From assembly GCA_946407715.1 (NCBI GenBank), contig CAMJPH010000005.1:8832-72831 (forward strand): a stretch of 64,000 nt of DNA, read 5' to 3'. Origin of the DNA: an uncultured Bacteroidales bacterium (GTDB taxonomy: Bacteria; Bacteroidota; Bacteroidia; Bacteroidales; WCHB1-69). Positions 25,167 through 33,172 of the stretch are shown in pieces; within the stretch, counting starts at the first letter, position 1, and every line of letters begins with the position of its first letter. The notes under the pieces are model-generated. The model worked only from the letters and a program-made list of their open reading frames with translations, was not told the DNA's origin and did no database searches. Both the position numbers and the translations under genes were made by a program.

Positions 25167-25189
25167 TGTAGGGGTGTATCGCATACACC
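25167..25189. repeat. GTAGGG palindrome (GGTGTAT CGC ATACACC)
   Basis: Perfect 7-base arms around CGC after GTAGG; followed by a partial second copy (AGCGTATCGCAAACG). Same family as 27814-27836. Confidence 0.8.
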
Positions 25190-25233
25190 CAGCGTATCGC
25201 AAACGTTCGTCGGACAATAACAAACGACATATT

Positions 25234-26262
25234 ATGGCGAAAGGAAAAAGTTCAGAAAAAGCAGTCACATACAGCGACCTCGTAGCGCAAATCAAGAACA
25301 AGCAGTTTGCGCCTGTCTATCTGTTGCATGGGGAGGAACCGTTTTTCATTGACCGGCTCTGCAAGATGTTCGAGGAAGGTATCCTGGAACCTGAAGAGCG
25401 CGACTTCAACCAAGTGGTGCTGTACGGAAAGGATACGGAAGTGGATATGGTACTGGCCAACGCCAAGCAATTTCCTTTCGGCAGCCCTTATCGCGTTGTG
25501 ATTCTGAAAGAGGCCAAAGAGCTGAAAAAGATAGAGTTGCTGGATTCATACGTGGAAAACCCAAGTCCACAGACCATTTTGATTGTTTGCTACAAATATG
25601 GCAAAATGAAAGCCGCCCAGACCAAAGCATACGCTAAAAACGGTGTTGTTTTTGTGTCAGAAGGGGTTAAGGATTGGAACCTCGCCGCCTGGATTCAGGA
25701 TCTCGCGAGCCAAACGTTCAACTACAAGATGAACCCGCAGACCGCAGCTGTTCTAAGCGAACATATCGGGAACGACCTATCCCGCATCTTCACCGAATTC
25801 CAAAAACTGCAAGTCGCTCTGCCTGCAGGAAGTGAAATTACGCCAGATATTGTCGAAAAATACATTGGCATCAGCAAGGAATACAACATTTTCGAATTGC
25901 AGGACGCTTTGGGATCCCGGAATCTGTCGAAAGTCTACAACATCATGCTTAACTTCACGATGCATCTGAAGGACAATCCGAACATCCGCACCATCTCCAT
26001 GCTGTATTCCTATTATCAAAAGATGATCCGCTACCATCTTCTGCCCGACAAAAGCAACGATGCGCTAAGAACTGTCTTCGGCAATCTGCCGCCAGGCATC
26101 ATCGCCCGGAACGTTGGAATCGCCAATAACCACACCTTGCCGCAATTAACCCGAATCATCTCCATATTAAGGGAATACGATGTGAAATCCAAAGGTGTGG
26201 ATGCCAACAACGATGAAGGGGAGCTGTTGAAAGAGATGATTTACAAGATTACCCATGTATAA
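25234..26262 (+). CDS. holA: DNA polymerase III, delta subunit
   Basis: 342 residues from ATG 25234 (MAKGKSSEKAVTYSD); codons upstream belong to a repeat-rich leader. HolA opens the sliding clamp within the clamp loader. Family motifs: PVYLLHGEEPFFIDRL (degenerate P-loop region), FGSPYRVVILKEAKEL, a middle lid with DLSRIFTEFQKLQV, ITPDIVEKYIGISKEYNIFELQDALGSRN, and a C-terminal helical collar domain. First gene of a tight three-gene run; its stop lies 1 base before one endonuclease start and overlaps another. Confidence 0.93.
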   Translation: MAKGKSSEKAVTYSDLVAQIKNKQFAPVYLLHGEEPFFIDRLCKMFEEGILEPEERDFNQVVLYGKDTEVDMVLANAKQFPFGSPYRVVILKEAKELKKIELLDSYVENPSPQTILIVCYKYGKMKAAQTKAYAKNGVVFVSEGVKDWNLAAWIQDLASQTFNYKMNPQTAAVLSEHIGNDLSRIFTEFQKLQVALPAGSEITPDIVEKYIGISKEYNIFELQDALGSRNLSKVYNIMLNFTMHLKDNPNIRTISMLYSYYQKMIRYHLLPDKSNDALRTVFGNLPPGIIARNVGIANNHTLPQLTRIISILREYDVKSKGVDANNDEGELLKEMIYKITHV

Positions 26263-27382
26263 AATGAGAAATATTCATAAATCCTTTGTGAAGACGTTTC
26301 ATGAAATGTCTCTCCTGTGTGTGCTGTGCATCATAATGGGTGTTTTTTCTCTAAATGCTCAACCACCCGCTGGTTATTATGCTTCTGCTGAAAATAAAAG
26401 CGGCAACGAGCTTCGCACGGCTATGCATAATATTATTAAAAATCATACATCTTTGTCATACAATGAGTTGTGGCAGGCATTCTATACTACTGATGTACGT
26501 CCCGACAACGGCAAAGTGTGGGACATGTACTCCGACCGCCCAAACGGAACCCCTGCCTACTACTTCACCTTCGGCAGTGACCAATGCGGCAACTACTCCG
26601 GCGAGGGCGACTGCTACAACCGCGAACACTCGGTACCCAAGAGCTGGTTTGGTGGCAGTGTCGCACCCATGTACACCGACCTCTTCCACCTCGTTCCCAC
26701 CGACGGCTTCGTCAACTCCAAACGAAGCAACCTACCGCTCGGCAAGGTAATCAATGCGACTTGGACCAGCACCAACGGTTCAAAAGTAGGCACTTCCAAC
26801 ATTTCAGGTTACTCTGGGTCAGTGTTCGAGCCCATCGACAGTTTCAAAGGTGACTTCGCCCGCATCTATTTCTATATGGCTGTCTGCTACAAGGACAAGA
26901 ACCTCGGCGTGGAAACCCAATCCAACTTTTCCGGAGGCGACCTTAAGCCATGGGCGAAAGAACTGCTGCTCCAATGGGCCGCCATGGATCCTGTGAGTCA
27001 GAAAGAAATCGACCGCAACAACGCCGTCTATCAACGCCAGCACAACCGCAACCCGTTCATTGACCATCCTGAACTGGCGGAAAAAATCTTCGGTAACGAC
27101 TCAAGCCCATTCACTACAGGTATTTCAAACTATTCCAACCAATATGGCTGGAACGTGTATCCAAACCCTGTCACTTCCACAATCAATATCAAATCTATTG
27201 ATAATCAAATTGATAAGTTGACAGTTGAGCTTCAAGATATTGCTGGAAGATCACTGCTCACCCGACAATTTGACAATATCGACAACATTCAGATAGATTT
27301 ATCCAAATTTCCCATCGGACCCTATCTGATAAAATTGTCCTCCGAACACGGCATTCAAATCCATAAAATCGTAAAACAATGA
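26255..27382 (+). CDS. Secreted endonuclease I family nuclease with T9SS C-terminal domain
   Basis: 375 residues if the ATG at 26255 (8-base overlap with holA) is used; an ATG at 26264 is equally possible. The N-terminal hydrophobic segment MSLLCVLCIIMGVFSLNAQ is the signal. Endonuclease I core: CYNREHSVPKSWF (~120-132, catalytic His region), DLFHLVPTDGFVNSKRSNLPLG, and a conserved RNNAVYQRQHNRNPFIDHPE end. The last ~75 residues form a T9SS sorting domain (VYPNPVTSTINI...GPYLIKLSSEHG...HKIVKQ). The protein should degrade extracellular DNA or RNA for nutrients. Position between holA and queD suggests co-transcription only. Confidence 0.93.
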   Translation: MYKMRNIHKSFVKTFHEMSLLCVLCIIMGVFSLNAQPPAGYYASAENKSGNELRTAMHNIIKNHTSLSYNELWQAFYTTDVRPDNGKVWDMYSDRPNGTPAYYFTFGSDQCGNYSGEGDCYNREHSVPKSWFGGSVAPMYTDLFHLVPTDGFVNSKRSNLPLGKVINATWTSTNGSKVGTSNISGYSGSVFEPIDSFKGDFARIYFYMAVCYKDKNLGVETQSNFSGGDLKPWAKELLLQWAAMDPVSQKEIDRNNAVYQRQHNRNPFIDHPELAEKIFGNDSSPFTTGISNYSNQYGWNVYPNPVTSTINIKSIDNQIDKLTVELQDIAGRSLLTRQFDNIDNIQIDLSKFPIGPYLIKLSSEHGIQIHKIVKQ

Positions 27383-27816
27383 GTATTATCAAGATAACCA
27401 AACAATTCTCCTTTGAAATGGCGCACGCCTTGCGCAACTACGACGGGTTGTGTCGCAACATCCACGGCCATTCCTACAAGATGGACATCACCCTTGCTGG
27501 GCAACCGCTACAGGATGAATATTCACCCAAAAATGGTATGGTAATGGATTTCGGGGATCTGAAAAAACTTGTTAACGAAGAAGTTATATCCTTATTGGAT
27601 CACGCTTTGGTGCTGAATGCCAAAACCGATGCACAGCTTGTCGAAGTGTTGAAACAAAATTACGAGAAAATTGTCATCGTGGATTTTCAACCAACCACTG
27701 AAAACCTTCTGAACATCATTGCCGATAAAATCAAAGCGAAACTACCTGAAAGAGTGGTGCTTACCTGCGTGCGCTTGCGGGAAACCGACACGTCGTATGC
27801 GGAATGGATACCGTAG
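27379..27816 (+). CDS. queD: 6-carboxytetrahydropterin synthase / 6-pyruvoyltetrahydropterin synthase family
   Basis: 145 residues. QueD makes 6-carboxy-5,6,7,8-tetrahydropterin from dihydroneopterin triphosphate for queuosine synthesis. Zinc ligands His16, His29 and His31 (FEMAHAL, NIHGHSY), catalytic Cys25 (LCRNIHGH), second catalytic dyad near LLDHALVL and Glu in RLRETDTSY. ATGA overlap with the nuclease gene. A role in folate/biopterin metabolism cannot be excluded from sequence alone. Confidence 0.92.
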   Translation: MSIIKITKQFSFEMAHALRNYDGLCRNIHGHSYKMDITLAGQPLQDEYSPKNGMVMDFGDLKKLVNEEVISLLDHALVLNAKTDAQLVEVLKQNYEKIVIVDFQPTTENLLNIIADKIKAKLPERVVLTCVRLRETDTSYAEWIP

Positions 27817-27836
27817 GGACGTATCGCATACGTCCA
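27814..27836. repeat. GTAGGG palindrome (GGACGTAT CGC ATACGTCC)
   Basis: Perfect 8-base arms around CGC, starting in the queD stop codon (TAG of GTAGGG) and ending 3 bases before the convergent CBS gene. Could terminate both transcripts. Confidence 0.85.
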
Positions 27837-27838
27837 CT

Positions 27839-28522
27839 TTATTGGAGAATATCGACAGGTGTGACCATGCCTTGAAGGGTGCCGTCGGAGCGGCCATTAT
27901 CCGTGATGAACAACATGTCCAGACGAACACGCCGCGATTTGGAACGCTGGAATTTGAGGCTGACATCTTCCACGGTCATATTCGGGTTAATAAAGCCGTA
28001 ATGTGCCACCGATTCGTCCGCCAGTCGTGTGAATTCGGTTATATCTTTGAATTTCAGAGTTTCCGAAAGAAGAGCCGAACCTTTTTCCGCCACAATCCTC
28101 ATGAGGGTTTTGGTGCTGAATACCCCGACAATCCGATGGTTTTCCACAATCGGGATGTAGGAGTAGTCGTTGCGCTGCATCACCTTGACGGCGGCAAGGA
28201 CGGAATCTTCTGGTGAGGGGGCGAAAATCTGTCCCGCACGGATGGCCACGCGCATCAACGTCACCGGATTGAGCGAATAGTAGAGGTTGTTGACTTGTCG
28301 CACCGCTTGGTCGGTGACAATAACCATGTCATTGCCCGCCTTCGACCAATCGTAGTGCGACAGCAGGTTGCGTAACATTCTACAGAAAGCAAGATTGCTG
28401 CGAAGCCCCTTGTACTGGGGCATCTGCTCCAGTTCCTTCATCTCCGCGACATTCAGGTTGTTGAGCGCCCATTCTTCAATCTCACGGTATCTTTCCAAAA
28501 ATTGTCCTGCCTTGTTTTCCAT
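27839..28522 (-). CDS. CBS-domain pair protein
   Basis: 227 residues. An N-terminal helical region (~1-60, FLERYREIEEWALNNLNVAEMKELE) precedes two CBS motifs, ~95-155 (MRVAIRAGQIFAPSPEDSVLAAVKVMQRNDYSYIPIVE, GVFSTKTLMRIV) and ~165-225. CBS pairs bind adenosine nucleotides or S-adenosylmethionine and regulate a partner domain; here no catalytic domain is attached. No membrane segment. The target is unknown. Confidence 0.85.
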   Translation of the reverse strand: MENKAGQFLERYREIEEWALNNLNVAEMKELEQMPQYKGLRSNLAFCRMLRNLLSHYDWSKAGNDMVIVTDQAVRQVNNLYYSLNPVTLMRVAIRAGQIFAPSPEDSVLAAVKVMQRNDYSYIPIVENHRIVGVFSTKTLMRIVAEKGSALLSETLKFKDITEFTRLADESVAHYGFINPNMTVEDVSLKFQRSKSRRVRLDMLFITDNGRSDGTLQGMVTPVDILQ

Positions 28523-28542
28523 TTTCAGTACATTATGTGCGG

Positions 28543-28550
28543 CAAAAGTA
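28543..28550 (-). promoter_or_regulatory. -7 element TACTTTTG of the CBS gene
   Basis: Minus-strand TACTTTTGCCGC, 21 bases before the ATG. Confidence 0.65.
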
Positions 28551-28558
28551 CAAAAAAA

Positions 28559-28616
28559 GGTTCAAAGTTCAAGGTTCAAAGTTCAACAGCCAATAGCTAA
28601 CAGCCAACAGCTAATA
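28559..28616. repeat. Two short-word arrays: GTTCAA(A/G) then AGCCAATAGCTAAC
   Basis: Four GTTCAA words (GGTTCAAAGTTCAAGGTTCA AAGTTCAA) followed by ACAGCCAATAGCTAACAGCC AACAGCTAATA, running into the stop codon of the PHP gene. Confidence 0.85.
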
Positions 28617-29450
28617 CACAAACCTACCTTTTTCGACATCGAACCGTGCGGTGTGATCGAAGCTGCAGCGTTGTAATTCTTCCAATGCCTCAGGCACAAA
28701 CAGCGTCAGTTCCTCCGCTTTGTGCGCGTCACTGCTTACAATCACGGGAATATCCGCTTTGCGCGCTTTCATCAGTAGCTCTGTGGAGGGATAAAAATGG
28801 GCACAACGCTTCTTGTATAATCCGCGGGTGTTTATTTCCACAATGACATCGTGCCGTTTAATCAGCTGTATCGCCTTGTCTGCCAATACTTTGTACCAAC
28901 TTTCATTTTCTGTGAAAAAGCGGTCGCGGTTGTGCATCTTGATTTTGTCGAAATGGGCGATGATGTCCAAATGTTGCGTTTCCAGCATCTCGAACGTCTG
29001 CTCCCAAAAAGCAGTCACCGCAGTCTTGATGTCATTGCCAAACAGGTCGCGTAAGCCGTTGTCGTAAATTTCCTGCTTCGAACCGTCAATGAACCAAAGT
29101 CCGTTGCCATGGGGCGGCCGCACGAGATGCACACCACCGATGACGTAGTCGAGATTATAAGTCGTGCGCCAAACGTCAAAATCCTTGGTAATACCAGGAA
29201 CAAATTCGCATTCCAGCGATTTAAGCAACGTAATGTCTGTTTTCTGTTGCAAATGGTCGATTTCGTTTACATATTCCGGAATCCTTTCTTCCGAAATGGC
29301 GAAATTGTTCTCAAACGGCACGGAAGAATGCGAAGAGAAACCGAGCTGCAGGAGCCCGCATTTCTCGGCCTCGCGCACATGCTCTTCCAACGTGCTCTTT
29401 CCGTCACAATAGAGGCTGTGGGTATGATAGTTAGCGGGATAATGGTTCAT
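28611..29450 (-). CDS. PHP-family phosphatase, histidinol-phosphatase type
   Basis: 279 residues, similar to HisK/HisJ. PHP metal ligands are visible: YHTHSLYCDG (His9, His11), FSSHSSVPF, SLECEFVPG, GGVHLVRPP, IAHFDKIKMH and SSDAHKAEEL. In histidine synthesis it would dephosphorylate histidinol phosphate; other PHP phosphoesterases look alike and no his gene is near, so the substrate is only probable. A short repeat array overlaps the stop codon. Confidence 0.82.
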   Translation of the reverse strand: MNHYPANYHTHSLYCDGKSTLEEHVREAEKCGLLQLGFSSHSSVPFENNFAISEERIPEYVNEIDHLQQKTDITLLKSLECEFVPGITKDFDVWRTTYNLDYVIGGVHLVRPPHGNGLWFIDGSKQEIYDNGLRDLFGNDIKTAVTAFWEQTFEMLETQHLDIIAHFDKIKMHNRDRFFTENESWYKVLADKAIQLIKRHDVIVEINTRGLYKKRCAHFYPSTELLMKARKADIPVIVSSDAHKAEELTLFVPEALEELQRCSFDHTARFDVEKGRFVY

Positions 29451-29510
29451 TCTATAAAGGTTATGGGTTATTGAAGCTTTTTGTTTATTGGTTTTATGTT
29501 TAGAGTTTAT

Positions 29511-29636
29511 GTGATTAGTGAACAGTGATTAGTGAACAGTGAGCAGACAATAGTCTATGTCTAAATCTAAGTCTAAGTTTATGTCTAAGTCTAAGTTTAT
29601 GTCTAAGTTTATGTCTAAGTTTATGTCTAAGTCATA
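29511..29636. repeat. Two tandem arrays: 14-mer GTGATTAGTGAACA and hexamer GTCTAA/GTTTAT
   Basis: GTGATTAGTGAACA occurs twice exactly (29511-29524, 29525-29538) with a partial third. From 29553 to 29636 there are 14 consecutive hexamers, mostly GTCTAA alternating with GTTTAT, ending GTCATA. GTCTAA is the reverse complement of TTAGAC, the hexamer of the array at 63897. Confidence 0.95.
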
Positions 29637-29650
29637 GCAAAAGCCAATTG

Positions 29651-30928
29651 TTAATAACTAATATTCTCTTCATCCTCTTCCGTTACTTCCTCTTGTATGC
29701 CGTCGAGGATGTTGAGCATTTGGTCGCTGCGGCCGACATGGGCTCTATTGTAGAGGTTGCTGAGAAAGATGATAATCACATTGTCGGAGGGGCGGTAGAG
29801 AAAAAGATTCTGGAATCCGTTCCAAAGTCCGCCGTGATAGACGAGTTTGCCATGCGTTGGACTCTCTTCAATGCGGTAGCCGAAGCCGTAAACGCTATTG
29901 GGCAACGAACCGTCTTTCAGCTGGTTTTCACGCTGCGAGGCCAGGTCAACCCATTCTTTCGGCAGAATTTTGTAATCAACAAACATGGCGTTGGTCCAGC
30001 GGAGCATATCCTCCACGTTGGAATAGACCCCTTTGTCGCCAAGCACACCGTTCAAACGGTCGTATCGGGCGGTGACAGCAGCCTTCCGGTGCCCGCGAGC
30101 AATTGGAATAGCCATCGGGAGCGGTTTCACGTTCACATCTTCCGCTTTCGGATCCACATCGGCATACTTTTTCCCGTGTTTGGCATCAATACCCACCAAT
30201 TCCGTGAAAAAGCAGGTGTTTTTCATCCCGGCGGGCTTGAAAATGTTCTCGTGTACATACTCTTCGAACGTTTTCTCGGACACTTTCGCCACCAACGCGG
30301 CCAAAATCGCATAGTTCGTATTCACATACTCGAATTTCGACCCCGTGGGAAACGTTTTGGCATACTTCTGCTTTTCCAAGACACGCAGAAGTTGTTGATT
30401 GTCAACAAAAGCCGAAGATCCATACACAGGATATTTGAACTTGAAATACTCTGGAATACCTGTAGTATGCGACAACAGATGCTTGATGGTCACGCCACTA
30501 TAGGGCAGATTCGGAAAATACTTTGTGATAGTATCATCAAGATTGATTTTTCCTTGCGCACAGAGTTGCAAAACCGCCACCGCTGTAAACTGTTTGGAAA
30601 TAGAAGCCAAATCGAACAGGGTGGTTTCAGTAATTTGATTGTCTTCTGCCGGGTTGCATCGCGGGGGTTCACCCGTCAGGCGAAGCTCCCCGTAAGCATG
30701 TTCCACCAGCACCGTGTCGCGCACCGCAACCAACATCACTCCATTCAGCTTTTGCGACATATCATTTGCCACAAATTCCAGTCCCTCAACATCATAGCGA
30801 TCAACAATAGTGTCCCAAAGCTGTTGTAAATATTGTTCTTCTGTAAGAAAAGGCGTATAAATGTCTGCCCGCAGCGATAATGCGAGGCACAAAAGTAAGG
30901 CTATAGAAAAAACTGCCTTTTTCATCAC
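29651..30928 (-). CDS. Exported serine hydrolase, beta-lactamase / class C PBP fold
   Basis: 425 residues (ATG at 30928; a second ATG follows directly). Signal peptide ~1-21. Class C-like active site: Ser109-I-S-Lys112 (FDLASISKQF), the Tyr-x-Asn in EYVNTNYAI, and HGG in LVYHGGLWNG (in place of KTG). Such proteins include D-aminopeptidases, esterases and peptidoglycan carboxypeptidases; the HGG motif favours an esterase or peptidase over a true beta-lactamase. Acidic C-terminal tail (EEVTEEDEENISY). Probably periplasmic. It lies between repeat arrays and rho. Confidence 0.85.
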   Translation of the reverse strand: MMKKAVFSIALLLCLALSLRADIYTPFLTEEQYLQQLWDTIVDRYDVEGLEFVANDMSQKLNGVMLVAVRDTVLVEHAYGELRLTGEPPRCNPAEDNQITETTLFDLASISKQFTAVAVLQLCAQGKINLDDTITKYFPNLPYSGVTIKHLLSHTTGIPEYFKFKYPVYGSSAFVDNQQLLRVLEKQKYAKTFPTGSKFEYVNTNYAILAALVAKVSEKTFEEYVHENIFKPAGMKNTCFFTELVGIDAKHGKKYADVDPKAEDVNVKPLPMAIPIARGHRKAAVTARYDRLNGVLGDKGVYSNVEDMLRWTNAMFVDYKILPKEWVDLASQRENQLKDGSLPNSVYGFGYRIEESPTHGKLVYHGGLWNGFQNLFLYRPSDNVIIIFLSNLYNRAHVGRSDQMLNILDGIQEEVTEEDEENISY

Positions 30929-30964
30929 AAATATACGTGCAGATACGTGTGATACGTGGAGATA

Positions 30965-32881
30965 TTATCCGTTCATGGAATTCAAGAACTCTTCGTTGTT
31001 CTTTGTATCCTCCATGTTGCTGATAATCAAATTCATAGCCTCAATTGTAGTCATATCGGCGATATGGTTACGCAAAATCCAAACCTTTTGCAACGTGGCG
31101 GCATCCTGAAGCAGGTCGTCGCGGCGTGTGCTGGAGGCCACGATATCGACAGCGGGATAGATGCGCTTGTTGGAGAGCTTGCGGTCGAGCTGGAGCTCCA
31201 TGTTGCCGGTGCCCTTGAACTCCTCGAAAATCACCTCGTCCATACGGGAACCCGTGTCAATCAGCGCGGTGGAGATGATGGTCAGAGAACCGCCGTTTTC
31301 CACATTACGAGCCGCGCCGAAGAAACGTTTGGGTTTCTGCAGGGCGTTAGCCTCCACACCACCGGAAAGCACTTTTCCGGATGCAGGCGCCATCGTGTTG
31401 AAGGCGCGGGCCAGACGGGTGATGGAGTCGAGCAGGATGCAGACATCGTGGCCGCACTCCACCATGCGTTTCGCCTTGTCAAGCACCATGTTGGCGATTT
31501 TGACGTGGCGTTCCGCCGGCTCATCGAACGTGGAGGAAATCACCTCAGCATTCACGCTGCGCTGCATGTCGGTGACCTCTTCGGGGCGTTCGTCAATAAG
31601 CAGGATGATGAGGTAAATTTCAGGGTGGTTATACGCTATTGCGTTAGCTATATCTTTCAGCAATACGGTTTTACCCGTTTTCGGCTGAGCCACAATCAAT
31701 CCGCGCTGACCTTTGCCGATAGGGGCGAAGAGGTCGATGATGCGAGTGGAGAGTTTGCACCCGGGGTGACCGGTGATATTGATTTTCTCGTCCGGGAACA
31801 TAGGAGTAAGGTAGTCGAATGGGATACGGTCGCGGATTTCTTCCGGCAGGCAGCCGTTAATCTTGTCGATTTTAGTCAGCGGGAAGTATTTCTCACCGGG
31901 TTTCGGGGGACGGATGGCACCATAGACGGTGTCTCCATTCTTGAGACCGAAGAGTTTGATTTGTGACATGGAGACGTAAATGTCATCGGGGGAGGAGAGG
32001 TAGTTGTAGTCGGAGGAGCGGAGGAAACCGCAGTTTTCGCTGGTGATTTCGAGCACACCCTCGGCCATGACGGAGCCGTCGTACTGGGCATTGGCAATAT
32101 AGGGTGGGGCGGATTCTTCGACCTTGTTGGCGGGCTTTTCGACCTCTTTTTCTTTCACAACGGGTTCTTCGGCTTTTGTTTCCTGTTTTTCCGCGTTTTC
32201 TTTATTTTTTTTCTTTGGGCGTCCGCGACGGGGTTTGTTTTCCGTTGTGTCTTCGATTGGCTCTGAATCCTCTTGTTTTGTTTCGATCGGTTTGCTGGCT
32301 GGTTCTTCTTCGGTTTTCTTCTTTCTTCCTCTTTTGTTGGATACTTTTGTTTTCGGTTCGGAGACCAAAAGTGGTTCCTCTTCTTCGAAAAGCGGGTATT
32401 GGACAAGATGTGGTTTGGCGGGTGCCTCTTCTTCTGGTGACGGAACGACGATTTCCGGTTCAACAGATTTTTCCTCCACGATTACAGTCTGTTTTTTCGG
32501 ACGGCCCCGGCGTTTTTTTTCGGGTGCCGCTTCGGTGGGAGCAGGTGTGTCAATGACAGTTTCTGCTACTGCAGGATCGGTCTTTTTTGACCGGACAGTG
32601 CGCGTTCTTTTGGTTTTTTCTTCTGCAGGAACCGGGTTGGCAAATAAAATCACATCTTCTGTTTGCGGAGTTTGGAGGTCGGTTTCCGGCAATTTTTGTG
32701 CCAGTATGTTTTTATTAGTATTGAACAAAGGCGTGCTCTTTTTTTCCACATAGCGTGCTTTGTCCTTGATTTTTGTCTCGTTTGAGGTGGCCATCAGGCT
32801 TTCACCTCCTCTTACAACTCTTCTTCTTCTGGGTTTGTTTTCGCTAATATCTGACATGTTTTTAATATTGTCTTGAATCAT
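30965..32881 (-). CDS. rho: Transcription termination factor Rho with large charged N-terminal region
   Basis: 638 residues from ATG 32881; ATG 32857 ([13 protein letters not shown]) is equally likely. From ~residue 262 it is a normal Rho: RNA-binding OB fold ([32 protein letters not shown]), Walker A QPKTGKT (399-405), Walker [18 protein letters not shown] and the Q/R-loop region GGVEANAL. Residues ~15-260 are low-complexity Glu/Lys/Pro sequence with three basic motifs like AT-hooks: [17 protein letters not shown] and [11 protein letters not shown]. The helical Rho_N domain usually found at the N-terminus is not seen. Charged inserts are known in Bacteroidetes Rho. Own promoter at 32973. Confidence 0.95.
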   Translation of the reverse strand: MIQDNIKNMSDISENKPRRRRVVRGGESLMATSNETKIKDKARYVEKKSTPLFNTNKNILAQKLPETDLQTPQTEDVILFANPVPAEEKTKRTRTVRSKKTDPAVAETVIDTPAPTEAAPEKKRRGRPKKQTVIVEEKSVEPEIVVPSPEEEAPAKPHLVQYPLFEEEEPLLVSEPKTKVSNKRGRKKKTEEEPASKPIETKQEDSEPIEDTTENKPRRGRPKKKNKENAEKQETKAEEPVVKEKEVEKPANKVEESAPPYIANAQYDGSVMAEGVLEITSENCGFLRSSDYNYLSSPDDIYVSMSQIKLFGLKNGDTVYGAIRPPKPGEKYFPLTKIDKINGCLPEEIRDRIPFDYLTPMFPDEKINITGHPGCKLSTRIIDLFAPIGKGQRGLIVAQPKTGKTVLLKDIANAIAYNHPEIYLIILLIDERPEEVTDMQRSVNAEVISSTFDEPAERHVKIANMVLDKAKRMVECGHDVCILLDSITRLARAFNTMAPASGKVLSGGVEANALQKPKRFFGAARNVENGGSLTIISTALIDTGSRMDEVIFEEFKGTGNMELQLDRKLSNKRIYPAVDIVASSTRRDDLLQDAATLQKVWILRNHIADMTTIEAMNLIISNMEDTKNNEEFLNSMNG

Positions 32882-32972
32882 AAAATCTGTCTTGGATTAA
32901 CGTAACGGGATCTTGTTTTGAATCATGTGCCCCTCTTGCCTCCCGTCACGGAACGTCTTTTGAAAAGTGGCG

Positions 32973-32980
32973 CAAAAATA
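32973..32980 (-). promoter_or_regulatory. -7 element TATTTTTG of rho
   Basis: Minus-strand TATTTTTGCGCC, ~92 bases before the first rho ATG. Confidence 0.65.
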
Positions 32981-33118
32981 CAAAATTCTTAATACTATCG
33001 GTCACCTTGAGATTTTTTTCTTTCTACTAATTTCTTGTTTCATTTTTTTGTTTTTTTTGAACACAGCACTATTAAGAATTTTTATGAAAAAAAATAGCCC
33101 AAGTAATGATAAAAAAAC

Positions 33119-33126
33119 TATCTTTG
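33119..33126 (+). promoter_or_regulatory. -7 element TATCTTTG of the 435-residue T9SS cargo gene
   Basis: TATCTTTGCGGCC, 47 bases before the ATG. Confidence 0.7.
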
Positions 33127-33172
33127 CGGCCTGATTTGAAATTTCTAATATTGTATAATTAAAATTAAAATT

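Larger units (their letters stand above)
32882..33172. promoter_or_regulatory. Divergent control region of rho and a T9SS cargo gene
   Basis: 291 bases with no ORF. It holds the minus-strand rho promoter (32973-32980) and the plus-strand promoter at 33119-33126, separated by very T-rich sequence. No hairpin or riboswitch recognised; the ~90-base rho leader could allow autoregulation, but nothing specific is seen. Confidence 0.6.

Noticed and set aside
29511..29636. CRISPR array
   Set aside because: Units are 6-14 bases and directly adjacent with no unique spacers; no cas gene is in the window. The same holds for 16027 and 63897.
29648..30829. 393-codon open frame opposite the beta-lactamase-fold gene
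   Set aside because: Antisense of a gene with signal peptide and intact SxxK, YxN and HGG motifs.
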